Shown here: positions 52,754 to 61,448 of the stretch, in pieces
Numbering within the stretch: position 1 is the stretch's first letter
How the letters are laid out: every line of letters starts with the position of its first letter
Assembly (NCBI GenBank): GCA_000158155.1
Contig: DS999409.1
Coordinates: 62,001-126,000 of the forward strand
DNA: 64,000 nt
Source: a gamma proteobacterium NOR5-3
Lineage (GTDB): Bacteria > Pseudomonadota > Gammaproteobacteria > Pseudomonadales > Halieaceae
Direction: 5' to 3'
The notes under the pieces: model-generated
Seen by the model: only the letters and a program-made list of their open reading frames with translations
Told to the model about the DNA's origin: nothing
Database searches by the model: none
Program-made: the position numbers and the translations under genes

Positions 52754-54250
52754 TAACTGCTTGCCCGGTTTGGCATCGCTGACGATTACTCCGTCAGTGA
52801 TGACAAACTCGCCGTTAACCAGAAGAAAGCGCACACCCACAGATTCATTAAGCGGCATTTTGTAGGTGGCCTGGTCACGTATCAGTGCCGGGTCAAATAC
52901 CGTGATGTCGGCATCAGCCCCTACCGCTAAATGTCCCTTGTGAGCAAATACCGGGGCAAATGCCGCCAGCCGTCTGGCAGGTGCTGCACTCACTTTTGTA
53001 ATGGCTTCGCTTAAGTCCAGCGAACCTTCTGCACTCTCATCGACATATTGATGGATAAAGCGACTGAAAGTGCCCATGCCTCGGGGATGTATGCCGGTTG
53101 TACTATCGTCGATCGGCATGGCGTCACTTGCCACCATAACTCCCGGGGCGACCATAGTCTTTCGCGTCCAGTCTTCACGTCCGTAGTGATGGATAACCAG
53201 TCCATCCGGCTCGTTCGCGCGGAGCACCTCAAATCGGCTCTTGGTAAGTCGTTCCCCGGTCTCTGCCCACTCCACATCGTCGTAGTCGATGGCAAAAATT
53301 CGCTGCCAATCACGGCCAAACACCGCTGCACCAATCTGTGTTGAGCCCGCGTTGTAGGGATAGGCTTCGGTGGTCACATCGACCCCTCGCGCTCGAGCTT
53401 GCGCAATGAGTATCAGAAATCGATCTACGGCCTGCATAGCACTCGCGTTGAGATGGCATATATGGAGTGACGCGCCGCTGTTCTCCGCCTGTCGAATCAG
53501 CTCACTTAAGCCGGCCTCATCACCGGGGAGTCCTCGGCGGATATGCGCGATTACCGGCGCGCGGTGTGTGGCGGCCACAGCAAAAACCATGGCCAACTCC
53601 CGGTCATCCACCGCAACACTCAGATAGTCCAGTAGCAGGCCGATCCCCAAGCCTCCGGCCGTGAGTCCGTCGGATAATTTCTGAGCAATCTGAGCGATCT
53701 GTGTTTCAGAGGCCGTGCTTACAAAAGCCGCCTGACGATTGGATGCTTGCTTGGGATCCACAGCGCTCGCGGCCAGCAGCGGGTGAGCCTGAGAAACATT
53801 GCCCATGATCTGTTGGCGCGCGGCAAGGTGACTTACCGACGCGCCATAGTTGATCGTCGCTCCGTCTTCAAAGAGTTGTGTGATGGCAGCGACGGGGAAA
53901 ACCCCGGCTTCTAATTCCAGCGCCGTTGTTACGCCATCGTAGGCTTGGAAATACTGTCCTCGGGGCGTAATCGCATGAGAATGCAGATCGATAAATCCGG
54001 GACTCACCACAAGCCCGGATACATCCACGGTTGTTTTGCCGGCCAAAGGGTCCACCGACACCGCGGCTACCTTTCCGCTCTTGATTGCCAGGTTGGCTAC
54101 GGCATCAAGGCCGCTTGCCGGATCGACGATGCGCCCTCCGCTAAGCACAAGATCGTAGTCTTGCGCCAAAGAAAGCGATGCAACACCAAGCAAAGCTACA
54201 CCGGCAAGACGCCGCGCGAACTGCCGAAAATTCAAGCGATCATAAATCAA
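52739..54250 (-). CDS. Exported D-aminoacylase-like amidohydrolase
   Basis: A 503-residue metal-dependent hydrolase of the N-acyl-D-amino-acid deacylase/dihydroorotase-like branch. Signal peptide to about 29 (SLSLAQ). The metal motif DLHSHA follows SPGFI. Later motifs are YDGVTTALELEAGVFP, a segment with HIRRGLPGDEAG (a metal His), HICHLNASAMQAV and the late Asp in MVASDAMPIDDST. The C-terminal composite sandwich ends with FLLVNGEFVITDGV. It would free an amino acid from an N-acylated compound outside the cytosol. The substrate is not proved. It overlaps tetR by 15 bp and is 24 bp from the GH3 gene stop upstream. Confidence 0.9.
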   Translation of the reverse strand: MIYDRLNFRQFARRLAGVALLGVASLSLAQDYDLVLSGGRIVDPASGLDAVANLAIKSGKVAAVSVDPLAGKTTVDVSGLVVSPGFIDLHSHAITPRGQYFQAYDGVTTALELEAGVFPVAAITQLFEDGATINYGASVSHLAARQQIMGNVSQAHPLLAASAVDPKQASNRQAAFVSTASETQIAQIAQKLSDGLTAGGLGIGLLLDYLSVAVDDRELAMVFAVAATHRAPVIAHIRRGLPGDEAGLSELIRQAENSGASLHICHLNASAMQAVDRFLILIAQARARGVDVTTEAYPYNAGSTQIGAAVFGRDWQRIFAIDYDDVEWAETGERLTKSRFEVLRANEPDGLVIHHYGREDWTRKTMVAPGVMVASDAMPIDDSTTGIHPRGMGTFSRFIHQYVDESAEGSLDLSEAITKVSAAPARRLAAFAPVFAHKGHLAVGADADITVFDPALIRDQATYKMPLNESVGVRFLLVNGEFVITDGVIVSDAKPGKQLLNVP

Positions 54251-54274
54251 TGCAGCTCTCCACTTGTGTCAACA

Positions 54275-56131
54275 TCAGTACTGGCTGAGCCCAAACCCGA
54301 ATTTGAACAAGGCATGTTCGGCGTCTGCTTCCAGCGGGAGGTCCTCTATGGCGGCAGGCCATGCGTAGGGTGATTTACCTTTGGGTGTAAAACCGTCGGC
54401 GCCGTAGAGAAAATCGGCGACACCGGCACCTTCGGATCCCGGCAGCCATGCGGCAATAAAGGCATCGCTACTTTTGAGTTCATCGGTGATCACCAGGGCG
54501 CGGCCCGATATAAGCACTACGATGACCTGCTTGCCGAGTGTTTTGCAGCCGGTGATCAAAGCCTTGTGTTCATCGGACAGCCATAGCTCGTCGCTGTCCC
54601 CTTTGAACTCCGCGTAAGGACGTTCCCCGACGACTACCACGACCTTGTTGGCCGTCATCGCGCCGTGACAACCTGCTTCGGCATATTCCACATTACGAGC
54701 GGCAGCGCGAATTCCACCAAGGATCGTGGTGGCACCCACGTAGCTCTCGCTTTGCCCCTGCCAATGTATGGACCAACCGCCACTTTGCAGGCCGCTGTTG
54801 TTGGCATGTTCCCCCACCACAGCGATGGGCTCGTCGCTTTGCAGCGGTAGCGCATCGCCTTCGCTTTTGAGTAACACCAGTGATTCACGCACAGCCTGGC
54901 GCGCTACCTCTCGATGTTCCTGTGACCCAATGCCTGTCGCGTACTCGCGTTTGCCAAAGGGATTATCGAACAAGCCCAGGGCGAACTTCAGGCTCAGGAT
55001 TCTGCCCACCGCGTCGTCGATGCGCGCCAAAGGCACCGTGCCATCCCTCACAGAAGCTTCAAGCCTCGTAATGAATTCCTCATGGTTCCCAGGTTGCATC
55101 ACAACGTCGATACCGGCATTTAAAACCAGATGGGGTTCACCCCAGCGCAAACCGCCATTCCAGTCGGTGATGACCACGCCCTCAAAGCCCAGCTCGCCCT
55201 TGAGCACGTCATTCACTAGATACCCGTTCTGGTGCATGTTCACACCGTTCACCGAGTTAAAGCCCACCATGATGGACGCAATGCCTTGCTCAACGGCTGC
55301 GGCATAGGGGGGGAGATAGTCTTCGCGAAGCTCCTGCTCTGAGATCGTAGTGTTACCGCCTTCGACGCCACCGTCCGTGCCACCATCGCCGATGTAGTGC
55401 TTAGCGGTCGCAGCTATTGTGTGGGGGAGCGAAAGATCCTGGCCCTGATGGCCGCGCACTGACGCAATAACTGCCGCCGTAGTGAGATCGCGATCCTCGC
55501 TAAAACCTTCGTACACGCGGCCCCAGTGCTCGTGCTTGGGCATGGCTATGCAGGGTGAGAAGGTCCAGTTAAAGCCCGTCCCCGCCGCTTCTAAAGCGGT
55601 GATTTGCGCCGAACGTTGAATGAGCTCTAGGTTGCGGGTGGCGGCCATACCAATATTGTGAGGAAAAATCACGGCGCCCTCAAAGGTGTTCTGGCCATGT
55701 ACTGCATCCACCGCGACCAACAAAGGTATGCCAAGCCGGGTTTGCAGCGCCGCGTTTTGAAACTCATCAAACGTGTTAATCCAGTCCAGCGCTTTGGGGC
55801 CAGGGGTCGGTCCTTCGGTGTGAATAACCGAGCCGATTCCAAACTCCTGAATCACCTCAGGGGACACATTGTTATGCCAGACCGATTGGGTGATCTGACC
55901 GAGCTTTTCCTGCAGGGTCATTTCATCGAGGAGCGCGGCTACTTTTTCGTCCGGCGTGTTGAACTGGCAAAGATCAAACTTCTGGGTCCCGTGCAAGCAC
56001 GCCGCTGCCGGGGAATCCCTGCGAGGCGCTTGCGTTGCAGTACAGGCGATTAACGAAAGAAAGACGATCGTTAACCCGGGCAGGCGCATAGCCGGATGTG
56101 TGATGCGGCTTACCGCAGGACGTTGATCCAT
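54275..56131 (-). CDS. Glycoside hydrolase family 3 lipoprotein (beta-glucosidase type)
   Basis: An exo-acting beta-glycosidase of 618 residues. From the second ATG (56089) a lipobox LIAC (Cys16) results; the first ATG at 56131 only lengthens the N-region. Domain 1 is the barrel with VAVDAVHGQNTF, a substrate-binding KHYIGDGGT and the nucleophile Asp323 in VVITDWNGG. Domain 2 is the alpha/beta sandwich with LVLLKSEGDALPL and VVVVGERPYAE. It resembles exo-1,3/1,4-beta-glucan glucohydrolases. Bound to the outer envelope it would make glucose from oligosaccharides, perhaps those freed by the GH16 enzyme at 61445, though they are 5 kb apart. Confidence 0.93.
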   Translation of the reverse strand: MDQRPAVSRITHPAMRLPGLTIVFLSLIACTATQAPRRDSPAAACLHGTQKFDLCQFNTPDEKVAALLDEMTLQEKLGQITQSVWHNNVSPEVIQEFGIGSVIHTEGPTPGPKALDWINTFDEFQNAALQTRLGIPLLVAVDAVHGQNTFEGAVIFPHNIGMAATRNLELIQRSAQITALEAAGTGFNWTFSPCIAMPKHEHWGRVYEGFSEDRDLTTAAVIASVRGHQGQDLSLPHTIAATAKHYIGDGGTDGGVEGGNTTISEQELREDYLPPYAAAVEQGIASIMVGFNSVNGVNMHQNGYLVNDVLKGELGFEGVVITDWNGGLRWGEPHLVLNAGIDVVMQPGNHEEFITRLEASVRDGTVPLARIDDAVGRILSLKFALGLFDNPFGKREYATGIGSQEHREVARQAVRESLVLLKSEGDALPLQSDEPIAVVGEHANNSGLQSGGWSIHWQGQSESYVGATTILGGIRAAARNVEYAEAGCHGAMTANKVVVVVGERPYAEFKGDSDELWLSDEHKALITGCKTLGKQVIVVLISGRALVITDELKSSDAFIAAWLPGSEGAGVADFLYGADGFTPKGKSPYAWPAAIEDLPLEADAEHALFKFGFGLSQY

Positions 56132-56269
56132 TACGGGGCTCTTGGACTCTTTGTGTTGAGGTTACTTTATTTTGATCTTACTGCATCGGTGCATGGGAGC
56201 AAGGTAAACCGTTTTTTAAACTGAGCGTGCTAGCATTCCGTTGCCAAGAAACTACTGGGAGGCCTTCGT

Positions 56270-56980
56270 GTGCGGACCCGGTGGCTCTCCGGAGACCCTA
56301 TGCATCCACTGAAAAGTAACGCCCCCCTGATCGTCTATCTGGATGTTAAAAGCCCCTACGCGCTGGTTGCGGTGCAGCCAACGCTCGCTCTTGAATCTGA
56401 ATTGGGCCTGGCCTTTGATTGGCGCCCTCTAACGCTCGATATTCCCAGTTTTCTTGGCTCGGCCGAGAAGCGCGACGGGCAGGTCGTGCGGTCTTCGGGG
56501 CGCAGTGAGCGTATCTGGCGGGCTATTCGCTACTCGTACCACGATGCCCGCCGTTACGCCGAGCGTCAGGGCCTGATACTCAAAGGTACAGAGAAAATCT
56601 GGGATTCCAGCATCGCCAACATCGCTATTTTGTGGGTAATGGAGATGGACCGATCGAAGCTCCCGAATTATTTGAATGCCGTCTTCCCACCATTTTGGCG
56701 ACGAGAGTTGGATATCGAGGACATTGCCGTTGTTGAAGAATGCCTGCACAGTGCAGGGATCAGCAGCACCGGTTTTCGGGACTTTGTCGCGGGCAGAGGT
56801 CGCCAGATACACGACTTGCTACACGGTCTTTTTCATGACTGTGGACTTTACGGCGTGCCCAGTTATGTCATGGACGGCGTGGTTCTTCGTGGTCGGGAGC
56901 ACATTCCCTATCTGCGCTGGCGTCTTTCTGGTTCCGTGGGACAGGCCCCGGACATCGCCTATGAGCTGCCCCCATGCTAA
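56270..56980 (+). CDS. DsbA/HCCA-isomerase-like protein A
   Basis: A 236-residue thioredoxin-fold protein with a helical insert, like DsbA-type 2-hydroxychromene-2-carboxylate isomerases. The redox CxxC is replaced by KSPYA in VYLDVKSPYALVAVQP. The fold continues with DWRPLTLDIP and ends with YGVPSYVMDG, the cis-proline loop. No signal peptide, so cytosolic. GTG 56270 has TGGGAGG seven bases upstream; an ATG at 56300 is an alternative. The gene overlaps its paralogue by 7 bp. The pair may form a heterodimer and catalyse a glutathione-linked isomerisation, as inference. Confidence 0.83.
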   Translation: MRTRWLSGDPMHPLKSNAPLIVYLDVKSPYALVAVQPTLALESELGLAFDWRPLTLDIPSFLGSAEKRDGQVVRSSGRSERIWRAIRYSYHDARRYAERQGLILKGTEKIWDSSIANIAILWVMEMDRSKLPNYLNAVFPPFWRRELDIEDIAVVEECLHSAGISSTGFRDFVAGRGRQIHDLLHGLFHDCGLYGVPSYVMDGVVLRGREHIPYLRWRLSGSVGQAPDIAYELPPC

Positions 56981-57558
56981 CGGCCTACATTGATTTTAAA
57001 TCCCTGCCGTCCTATCTGGCGCTGAAACCCACTCTGGCGTTGGCGCTTCGTCACCACGTCGCTGTAGATTGGCGGCCCTTTGTTACCCGGGAGCGGGAGA
57101 TTCCCGGGGAATCTCATGATGCGGCTCTTAGCAAAAGGCATCACGAGGTGAGGATGGCCTCGCAGCGCTCCACTGACCTGATGTATGCCACTCTTCAGGG
57201 CATGGAGTTGAGTTATCCCGAAACTGCCGCCGAGGCGGACCTTGCCTTGGCTGCACTGGCGCTTATGGACGGTGATAAAACAGCGTTTGTGCAGACGGCA
57301 TTCGATGCTTACTGGCAGCGACACGCCGACCTCAATGATAAAGGCGTGGTGGAAAGTCTCTTGAGTGCCGCGGGATGTAATCTTGAATTGTCTGTAGCTA
57401 CCGCTCGCTCAGCACTGGCGGATGCTCAAAGTGCAGCCCAGGATTCCGCGGTGGTGGATGCGCCGTGCTTTGTTGTGGCGACACAGCTGTTTGTGGGACG
57501 TCAGCATTTACCCTGGATCGAAGAGTGTTTGCTCGCGGAGCTCGCTAAGGCAAGCTAG
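56974..57558 (+). CDS. DsbA/HCCA-isomerase-like protein B
   Basis: A 194-residue paralogue of the upstream protein. It starts with AYIDFKSLPSYLALKPTLAL, aligned with VYLDVKSPYALVAVQPTLAL of protein A, again without CxxC. The middle is helical (AAEADLALAALALMDGD), and the fold closes with VDAPCFVVATQLFVGRQHLPW, where the cis-proline loop has Pro before Cys. The overlap of 7 bp with protein A means translational coupling. It is shorter in the N-terminal tail and insert. Function not known; it may act with protein A on a substrate of the glutathione or aromatic type. Confidence 0.83.
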   Translation: MLTAYIDFKSLPSYLALKPTLALALRHHVAVDWRPFVTREREIPGESHDAALSKRHHEVRMASQRSTDLMYATLQGMELSYPETAAEADLALAALALMDGDKTAFVQTAFDAYWQRHADLNDKGVVESLLSAAGCNLELSVATARSALADAQSAAQDSAVVDAPCFVVATQLFVGRQHLPWIEECLLAELAKAS

Positions 57559-57573
57559 CGTGGAGTCTGTGAT

Positions 57574-59760
57574 TCAATTGAACACGTCGAACAGATAGTT
57601 GTACTTGAGCACAAACTGTCGGTCCGCTGGCAGCGCTCCCGGCGTTTGCTCGTCAAACTCGTTGTACACCACGTAGAGCCCGGAGTTAGCGGTGCGCAAT
57701 AACGAGAAACGCAGATTGGTCGACAGCGTTTCATTGGCATCGTTGTATTGAATCACTGCTTGTAATAATGCCTTGGGTGAAAACGAATACGACAGACGCA
57801 GGCGAGTCAGAGCGACAGAGAAGTCACCTCCCGGTACCGGTAGATCAAATTCCGTGTAGACCACAGACAGTTCAGAACTAAAAGTCTCTCCGATTCGAAA
57901 TGCGACAGTGGGCGAGAAGCGCACGCGATCGCCGCCAAATTTATCGCCAACGTTAAGCCGGGTCTGAAAACTCAAAGGTTTGGACAGATCCGTGTTGAAA
58001 GAAATTTGCGCCTCTGGGCCGGAGTAAGTGCCGGCGGGAACAAAGACGCCATCAACGATTTCGAAAGGCTCTTGCAGGCCGTCTTTTACATAGTTAACGC
58101 CGGTATCAACTCTGTAGCCGTTGCGAAATTCCCAGTGTGTATCCAAATGCTGAAATCCGGTTTCTAAGAACCCATTCAGGTCCCAGTAGTTGCGCACGGA
58201 GTAATGAGGGCGCACCTCCAGAAGCCCCAATACATCATCCGGTCTAAAGCGGCGCATAACAAAGGCCTCAACCCGTTTGTAATCGTCGCGCAGCAAGAAT
58301 CCCACTTCCGGGTTGAAGTCCTCGTGCACCTCTGAGTACTCCAGGCGGGAGGACCAGCGAGCTGCATCGTAATTGGCGTTGAGGGCGAAGGCATGATCGT
58401 CGCCGTCTAACCCCGGTGTTCTTGTTTTGGCTGCCCAGCCCGACAGGAGTAGGTTATCGCCGATACCTATACGTCCATCAATGGCATAAGCGTCGTTTTC
58501 GTCGGGGGTGCCGTCGGCTTTGAGGCTTCCGTCGCCCCGGCGCTGCACGACCATAGCCCCGATGGCAGAGCGGTTGGGGAGCTCCTCATTGATTCGCGCC
58601 ACGAGAAAATCGTTTTGCGGTGCGATACCAGGGAGTCCCTCATCACTCATGTACAAAAGACCCACGTTTGTGCTGTCGCCGACCTTACCGGACATGCGCA
58701 AGCCGCCTTCTATAGGTACCGGCGATCCGTCTACGATGCCTATGCGTCGAGAGAAGAACAGCTCTACCTCCTGAGGGTCCCCCACGCTGAATTGCTCGGC
58801 ATTTTCTAAAAAGAATGGTCGTTTCTCGGGGAGAAACACGCTGAAGCGGTCGAGGTTTATAACTACATCGTCCACTTCCACCTGCGCGAAGTCTGTATTG
58901 TAGGTGGCATCCAAGGTGAGGCTGGGGGTGATGGAGTACTTTATGTCGACGCCAACTTCTTCTTCTGTAGAAGTGCTTTCGAGGGCGCCGCCGCGCCGAG
59001 CGCTGCCCAGCGCATAGGGTGTTATCTGCAGATTGCGCGGACGGGGTGCCTCGATTCCATGCACTGTACCTGCTTCGGATACACGATTCAGGCTTCGCTG
59101 CCGATCCAGCGGAGCCCAGAAAGCGATTTCGTTGTTGCGTCGAATGTTGCGCTGAAAATTCATGCCCCAGCCAGCGTTGGGATCACCACCATAACGCAAA
59201 GTGGTAAAGGGGATCTCGAACTCAGCACTCCAGCCAAGCTCTGTGATCGCCGCGACCACGCGCCAGCTTCCATCCCAGTCGAGATTAACCTCACCCTCCT
59301 TGACTACTTGCCCGTCGTACTCGATGCCGGCAGGGTTGGTACCAAAGACATAACCGTTTTGACGATCACCAAGTCCATCGATGATTACTTGAAAACCGTC
59401 GGTTTGCGCCAGGGATGAATCCCGCCGACTGTCAGTTACCAGAATCGATTCCGGCGCATCGTCAAAGGCGATAACGCCAATGTAGAGAGCGTCTTTTGTA
59501 AAGCCGATGCGTACTTCGGTGCGTTGGCTTGCTGCTCGTCCCTCGTCGGGTTGGATCTGCAAAAACCCGCTGAGCGGTGTTATAGCCATCCAGGATGGGT
59601 CGTTTTGAACCCGCCCGTCGAACAAGGGGGCGGTGGATAGCCTGACTGCCGTGCCTTCCGGGCGCGGTAAGGATTCTGATGCCTGTGCCGGCCCTGCGGC
59701 GAGGAGGGCGAGGTGGGCAAGTAGGCCGGGTAGAGCTGATGGAGCAAGCAGGCGCCGCAT
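57574..59760 (-). CDS. DUF5916 outer-membrane protein with CBM9-like domain
   Basis: A 728-residue exported protein. ATG 59760 has AAGGGG five bases before it; the open frame goes on 80 codons into the ATP-grasp gene. The signal peptide ends near AQAS. An N-terminal beta-sandwich (about 40-230: LFDGRVQNDPSW, ALYIGVIAFDDAP) is CBM9-like. Next is the DUF5916 beta-barrel (about 240-728), with NLDRFSVFLPEKRPFFLENAE and a run of amphipathic strands, ending in Asn after LFDVF. It may bind a carbohydrate or peptide at the outer membrane. The function of DUF5916 is unknown. Confidence 0.87.
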   Translation of the reverse strand: MRRLLAPSALPGLLAHLALLAAGPAQASESLPRPEGTAVRLSTAPLFDGRVQNDPSWMAITPLSGFLQIQPDEGRAASQRTEVRIGFTKDALYIGVIAFDDAPESILVTDSRRDSSLAQTDGFQVIIDGLGDRQNGYVFGTNPAGIEYDGQVVKEGEVNLDWDGSWRVVAAITELGWSAEFEIPFTTLRYGGDPNAGWGMNFQRNIRRNNEIAFWAPLDRQRSLNRVSEAGTVHGIEAPRPRNLQITPYALGSARRGGALESTSTEEEVGVDIKYSITPSLTLDATYNTDFAQVEVDDVVINLDRFSVFLPEKRPFFLENAEQFSVGDPQEVELFFSRRIGIVDGSPVPIEGGLRMSGKVGDSTNVGLLYMSDEGLPGIAPQNDFLVARINEELPNRSAIGAMVVQRRGDGSLKADGTPDENDAYAIDGRIGIGDNLLLSGWAAKTRTPGLDGDDHAFALNANYDAARWSSRLEYSEVHEDFNPEVGFLLRDDYKRVEAFVMRRFRPDDVLGLLEVRPHYSVRNYWDLNGFLETGFQHLDTHWEFRNGYRVDTGVNYVKDGLQEPFEIVDGVFVPAGTYSGPEAQISFNTDLSKPLSFQTRLNVGDKFGGDRVRFSPTVAFRIGETFSSELSVVYTEFDLPVPGGDFSVALTRLRLSYSFSPKALLQAVIQYNDANETLSTNLRFSLLRTANSGLYVVYNEFDEQTPGALPADRQFVLKYNYLFDVFN

Positions 59761-59857
59761 AGGACCCCTTAGATGGAGGTTCAATGTTTTTGTACGGCGA
59801 TTGTACCTTAGTGCAACAGCTTGTAGTGCCGGCCTGCCTGAAGGGGCTTGAGTTTGC

Positions 59858-60784
59858 TCAGGGCTCTGCGTCCAGCTCGGCTTTGAGCAGTTGGGCGATA
59901 GCCTGCATGCCTGATATGCCGGCCCGGTGCTCCGCTCTCGGGTTGTAATTGGTATTGGTATTGATGTCGTAGGTAAAGCGCTGCCCGTCGGCATCCACAA
60001 TGTTCTCGATCCCGGCCACGTGAATATCGTTAGCGATCAGCATGCGGCGATAATCCTCAATAATCGGCTCGTCGAAATCTTCGATGATCTCGAATTTGGC
60101 GGCGGAGGTTGCCGGACACACGGTCGCGTCTTCGTCCTGACATTCATCCGCAGGACAGAGCAAAAACCCATCTGAGGTGTCGACGCGAACTGCATATACA
60201 AATTCCTGTCCGACAAACTCACAGCGTGTGATAAAGGGCTCAGGCGCGGCGATGTATTGCTGTATGAGGGTGATGCCGTCGATGGGCTCTTCGAAAGATG
60301 TGCTATGCACATAATCATTGAGTTCTTCTACTGTCTGGAACAGACGGACGCCCAGGCCCTTGCCGGCGCGATTGTGTTTGGTAATGAACGGGGCTCCCAT
60401 ACTTTGAGCGGCAGCAGCCAGTCCATCTTTGCCTATCACGGCTATGGTGCGCGGAGTTCTGATGCCCTGAGCCTCAAGCGCGGCGTACTGTGCAACTTTG
60501 CTCAGTTCCAGTTGCAGTGCGCGTCCCGGATTGAGCACGCGACGTCCATGCCCTTCCAGCCAGGACAACACGGCTGCAGCGTACTCCGGGGCATAGCGGT
60601 GGTCTCGGGTGTGCGAGGAGGCACTCATGCGGTTGTAAAACACGCCCTTCGGCGGCTCCACCGACAGGTCCAGGGCCCCTTCATCCAGGAACCAGTCCTC
60701 ATAGGGCACGCCCAAAGTATCCAGAGCATCCATGAGCGGAGCGCTCCACTCGCGATTTTCGTGGATGATGTGAACCTTGTGCAT
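59858..60784 (-). CDS. ATP-grasp ligase, RimK-like
   Basis: A 308-residue cytosolic enzyme. The ATP-grasp fold has APFITKHNRAGKGLGVRLF (P-loop-like Lys and Gly-rich loop), EFVYAVRVDTSDGF, and near the C-terminus YDINTNTNYNPRAEHRAG with the metal ligands Asp/Asn. Such enzymes join an amino acid or another amine to a carboxylate. The acyl and amine partners are not known. ATG 60784 has AAAGG seven bases upstream; the longer open frame is not needed. It lies 73 bp after the HAD gene on the same strand and may belong to the transcript that starts with GH16. Confidence 0.86.
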   Translation of the reverse strand: MHKVHIIHENREWSAPLMDALDTLGVPYEDWFLDEGALDLSVEPPKGVFYNRMSASSHTRDHRYAPEYAAAVLSWLEGHGRRVLNPGRALQLELSKVAQYAALEAQGIRTPRTIAVIGKDGLAAAAQSMGAPFITKHNRAGKGLGVRLFQTVEELNDYVHSTSFEEPIDGITLIQQYIAAPEPFITRCEFVGQEFVYAVRVDTSDGFLLCPADECQDEDATVCPATSAAKFEIIEDFDEPIIEDYRRMLIANDIHVAGIENIVDADGQRFTYDINTNTNYNPRAEHRAGISGMQAIAQLLKAELDAEP

Positions 60785-60857
60785 AGTGGGGCCTTTAAGG
60801 GTGGTTGCTTGTTGGTCTGGCGCTGAGAAGTACGCCGCCTCGCTCTTTTTAGATTGC

Positions 60858-61448
60858 TCAGGGATGAAGCCAGGAGATGATTGCGTCGAATTGTTTGAGA
60901 ATGCGGACCTGCGCATCGCACTCTGTTGGCGCCTCACCGTCTGCTACATACAGTACGGGCAGCATGCCGGCACGCTGCGCCGCTTCAATATCGTAGCGAA
61001 AGTCGCCGACGTAAGCGCAATGCTCGGGCGGTATGCGCCAATCCGAGGCTACGGCAAGCAGCGCTTCCGGGTCTGGCTTGGGTGCGGCATCTTCCCGGGC
61101 TTTTAAAGGGATAGCCGGCATGCCCAATCGCTGCATCGTTAAGTTGGCCGCTTCGCGACTGTTGCGTGTGACGATGGCAATAGGCGTTTGCTGTTGATGA
61201 AGTGCGTGCAACGTTTGTTCAGCCCCCGGCATCCATTGTGCGGCTTGCGCTCCTGCGATTTCATGGCGATGAATGATCGCCATAGCCTCGTCACGGTCGC
61301 CCCGTGACGTCAACCCGGCGACGTATTCAAGTAAGCCCAGTTCCTCGGGGGCGCCTAGTTCTCGACGCATGGCGGCAAAGTCCAGGCGCGAGTCCACCAG
61401 TGTGCCGTCCAGATCAAAGATCACGGCGCGAAGACGGGCATGGCTCAT
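60858..61448 (-). CDS. HAD family phosphatase (phosphoglycolate phosphatase-like)
   Basis: A 196-residue cytosolic HAD hydrolase. Four motifs are in order: FDLDGTLVDS (nucleophile and acid), IVTRNS, KPDPEAL (Lys), and VGDFRYDI (metal Asp). The small helical cap sits between motif I and II (about 18-75). It would remove phosphate from a small metabolite. The ATG overlaps the stop of the GH16 gene by 4 bp, so the two are translated together, an odd pairing of a cytosolic phosphatase with an exported glycosidase. Confidence 0.93.
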   Translation of the reverse strand: MSHARLRAVIFDLDGTLVDSRLDFAAMRRELGAPEELGLLEYVAGLTSRGDRDEAMAIIHRHEIAGAQAAQWMPGAEQTLHALHQQQTPIAIVTRNSREAANLTMQRLGMPAIPLKAREDAAPKPDPEALLAVASDWRIPPEHCAYVGDFRYDIEAAQRAGMLPVLYVADGEAPTECDAQVRILKQFDAIISWLHP

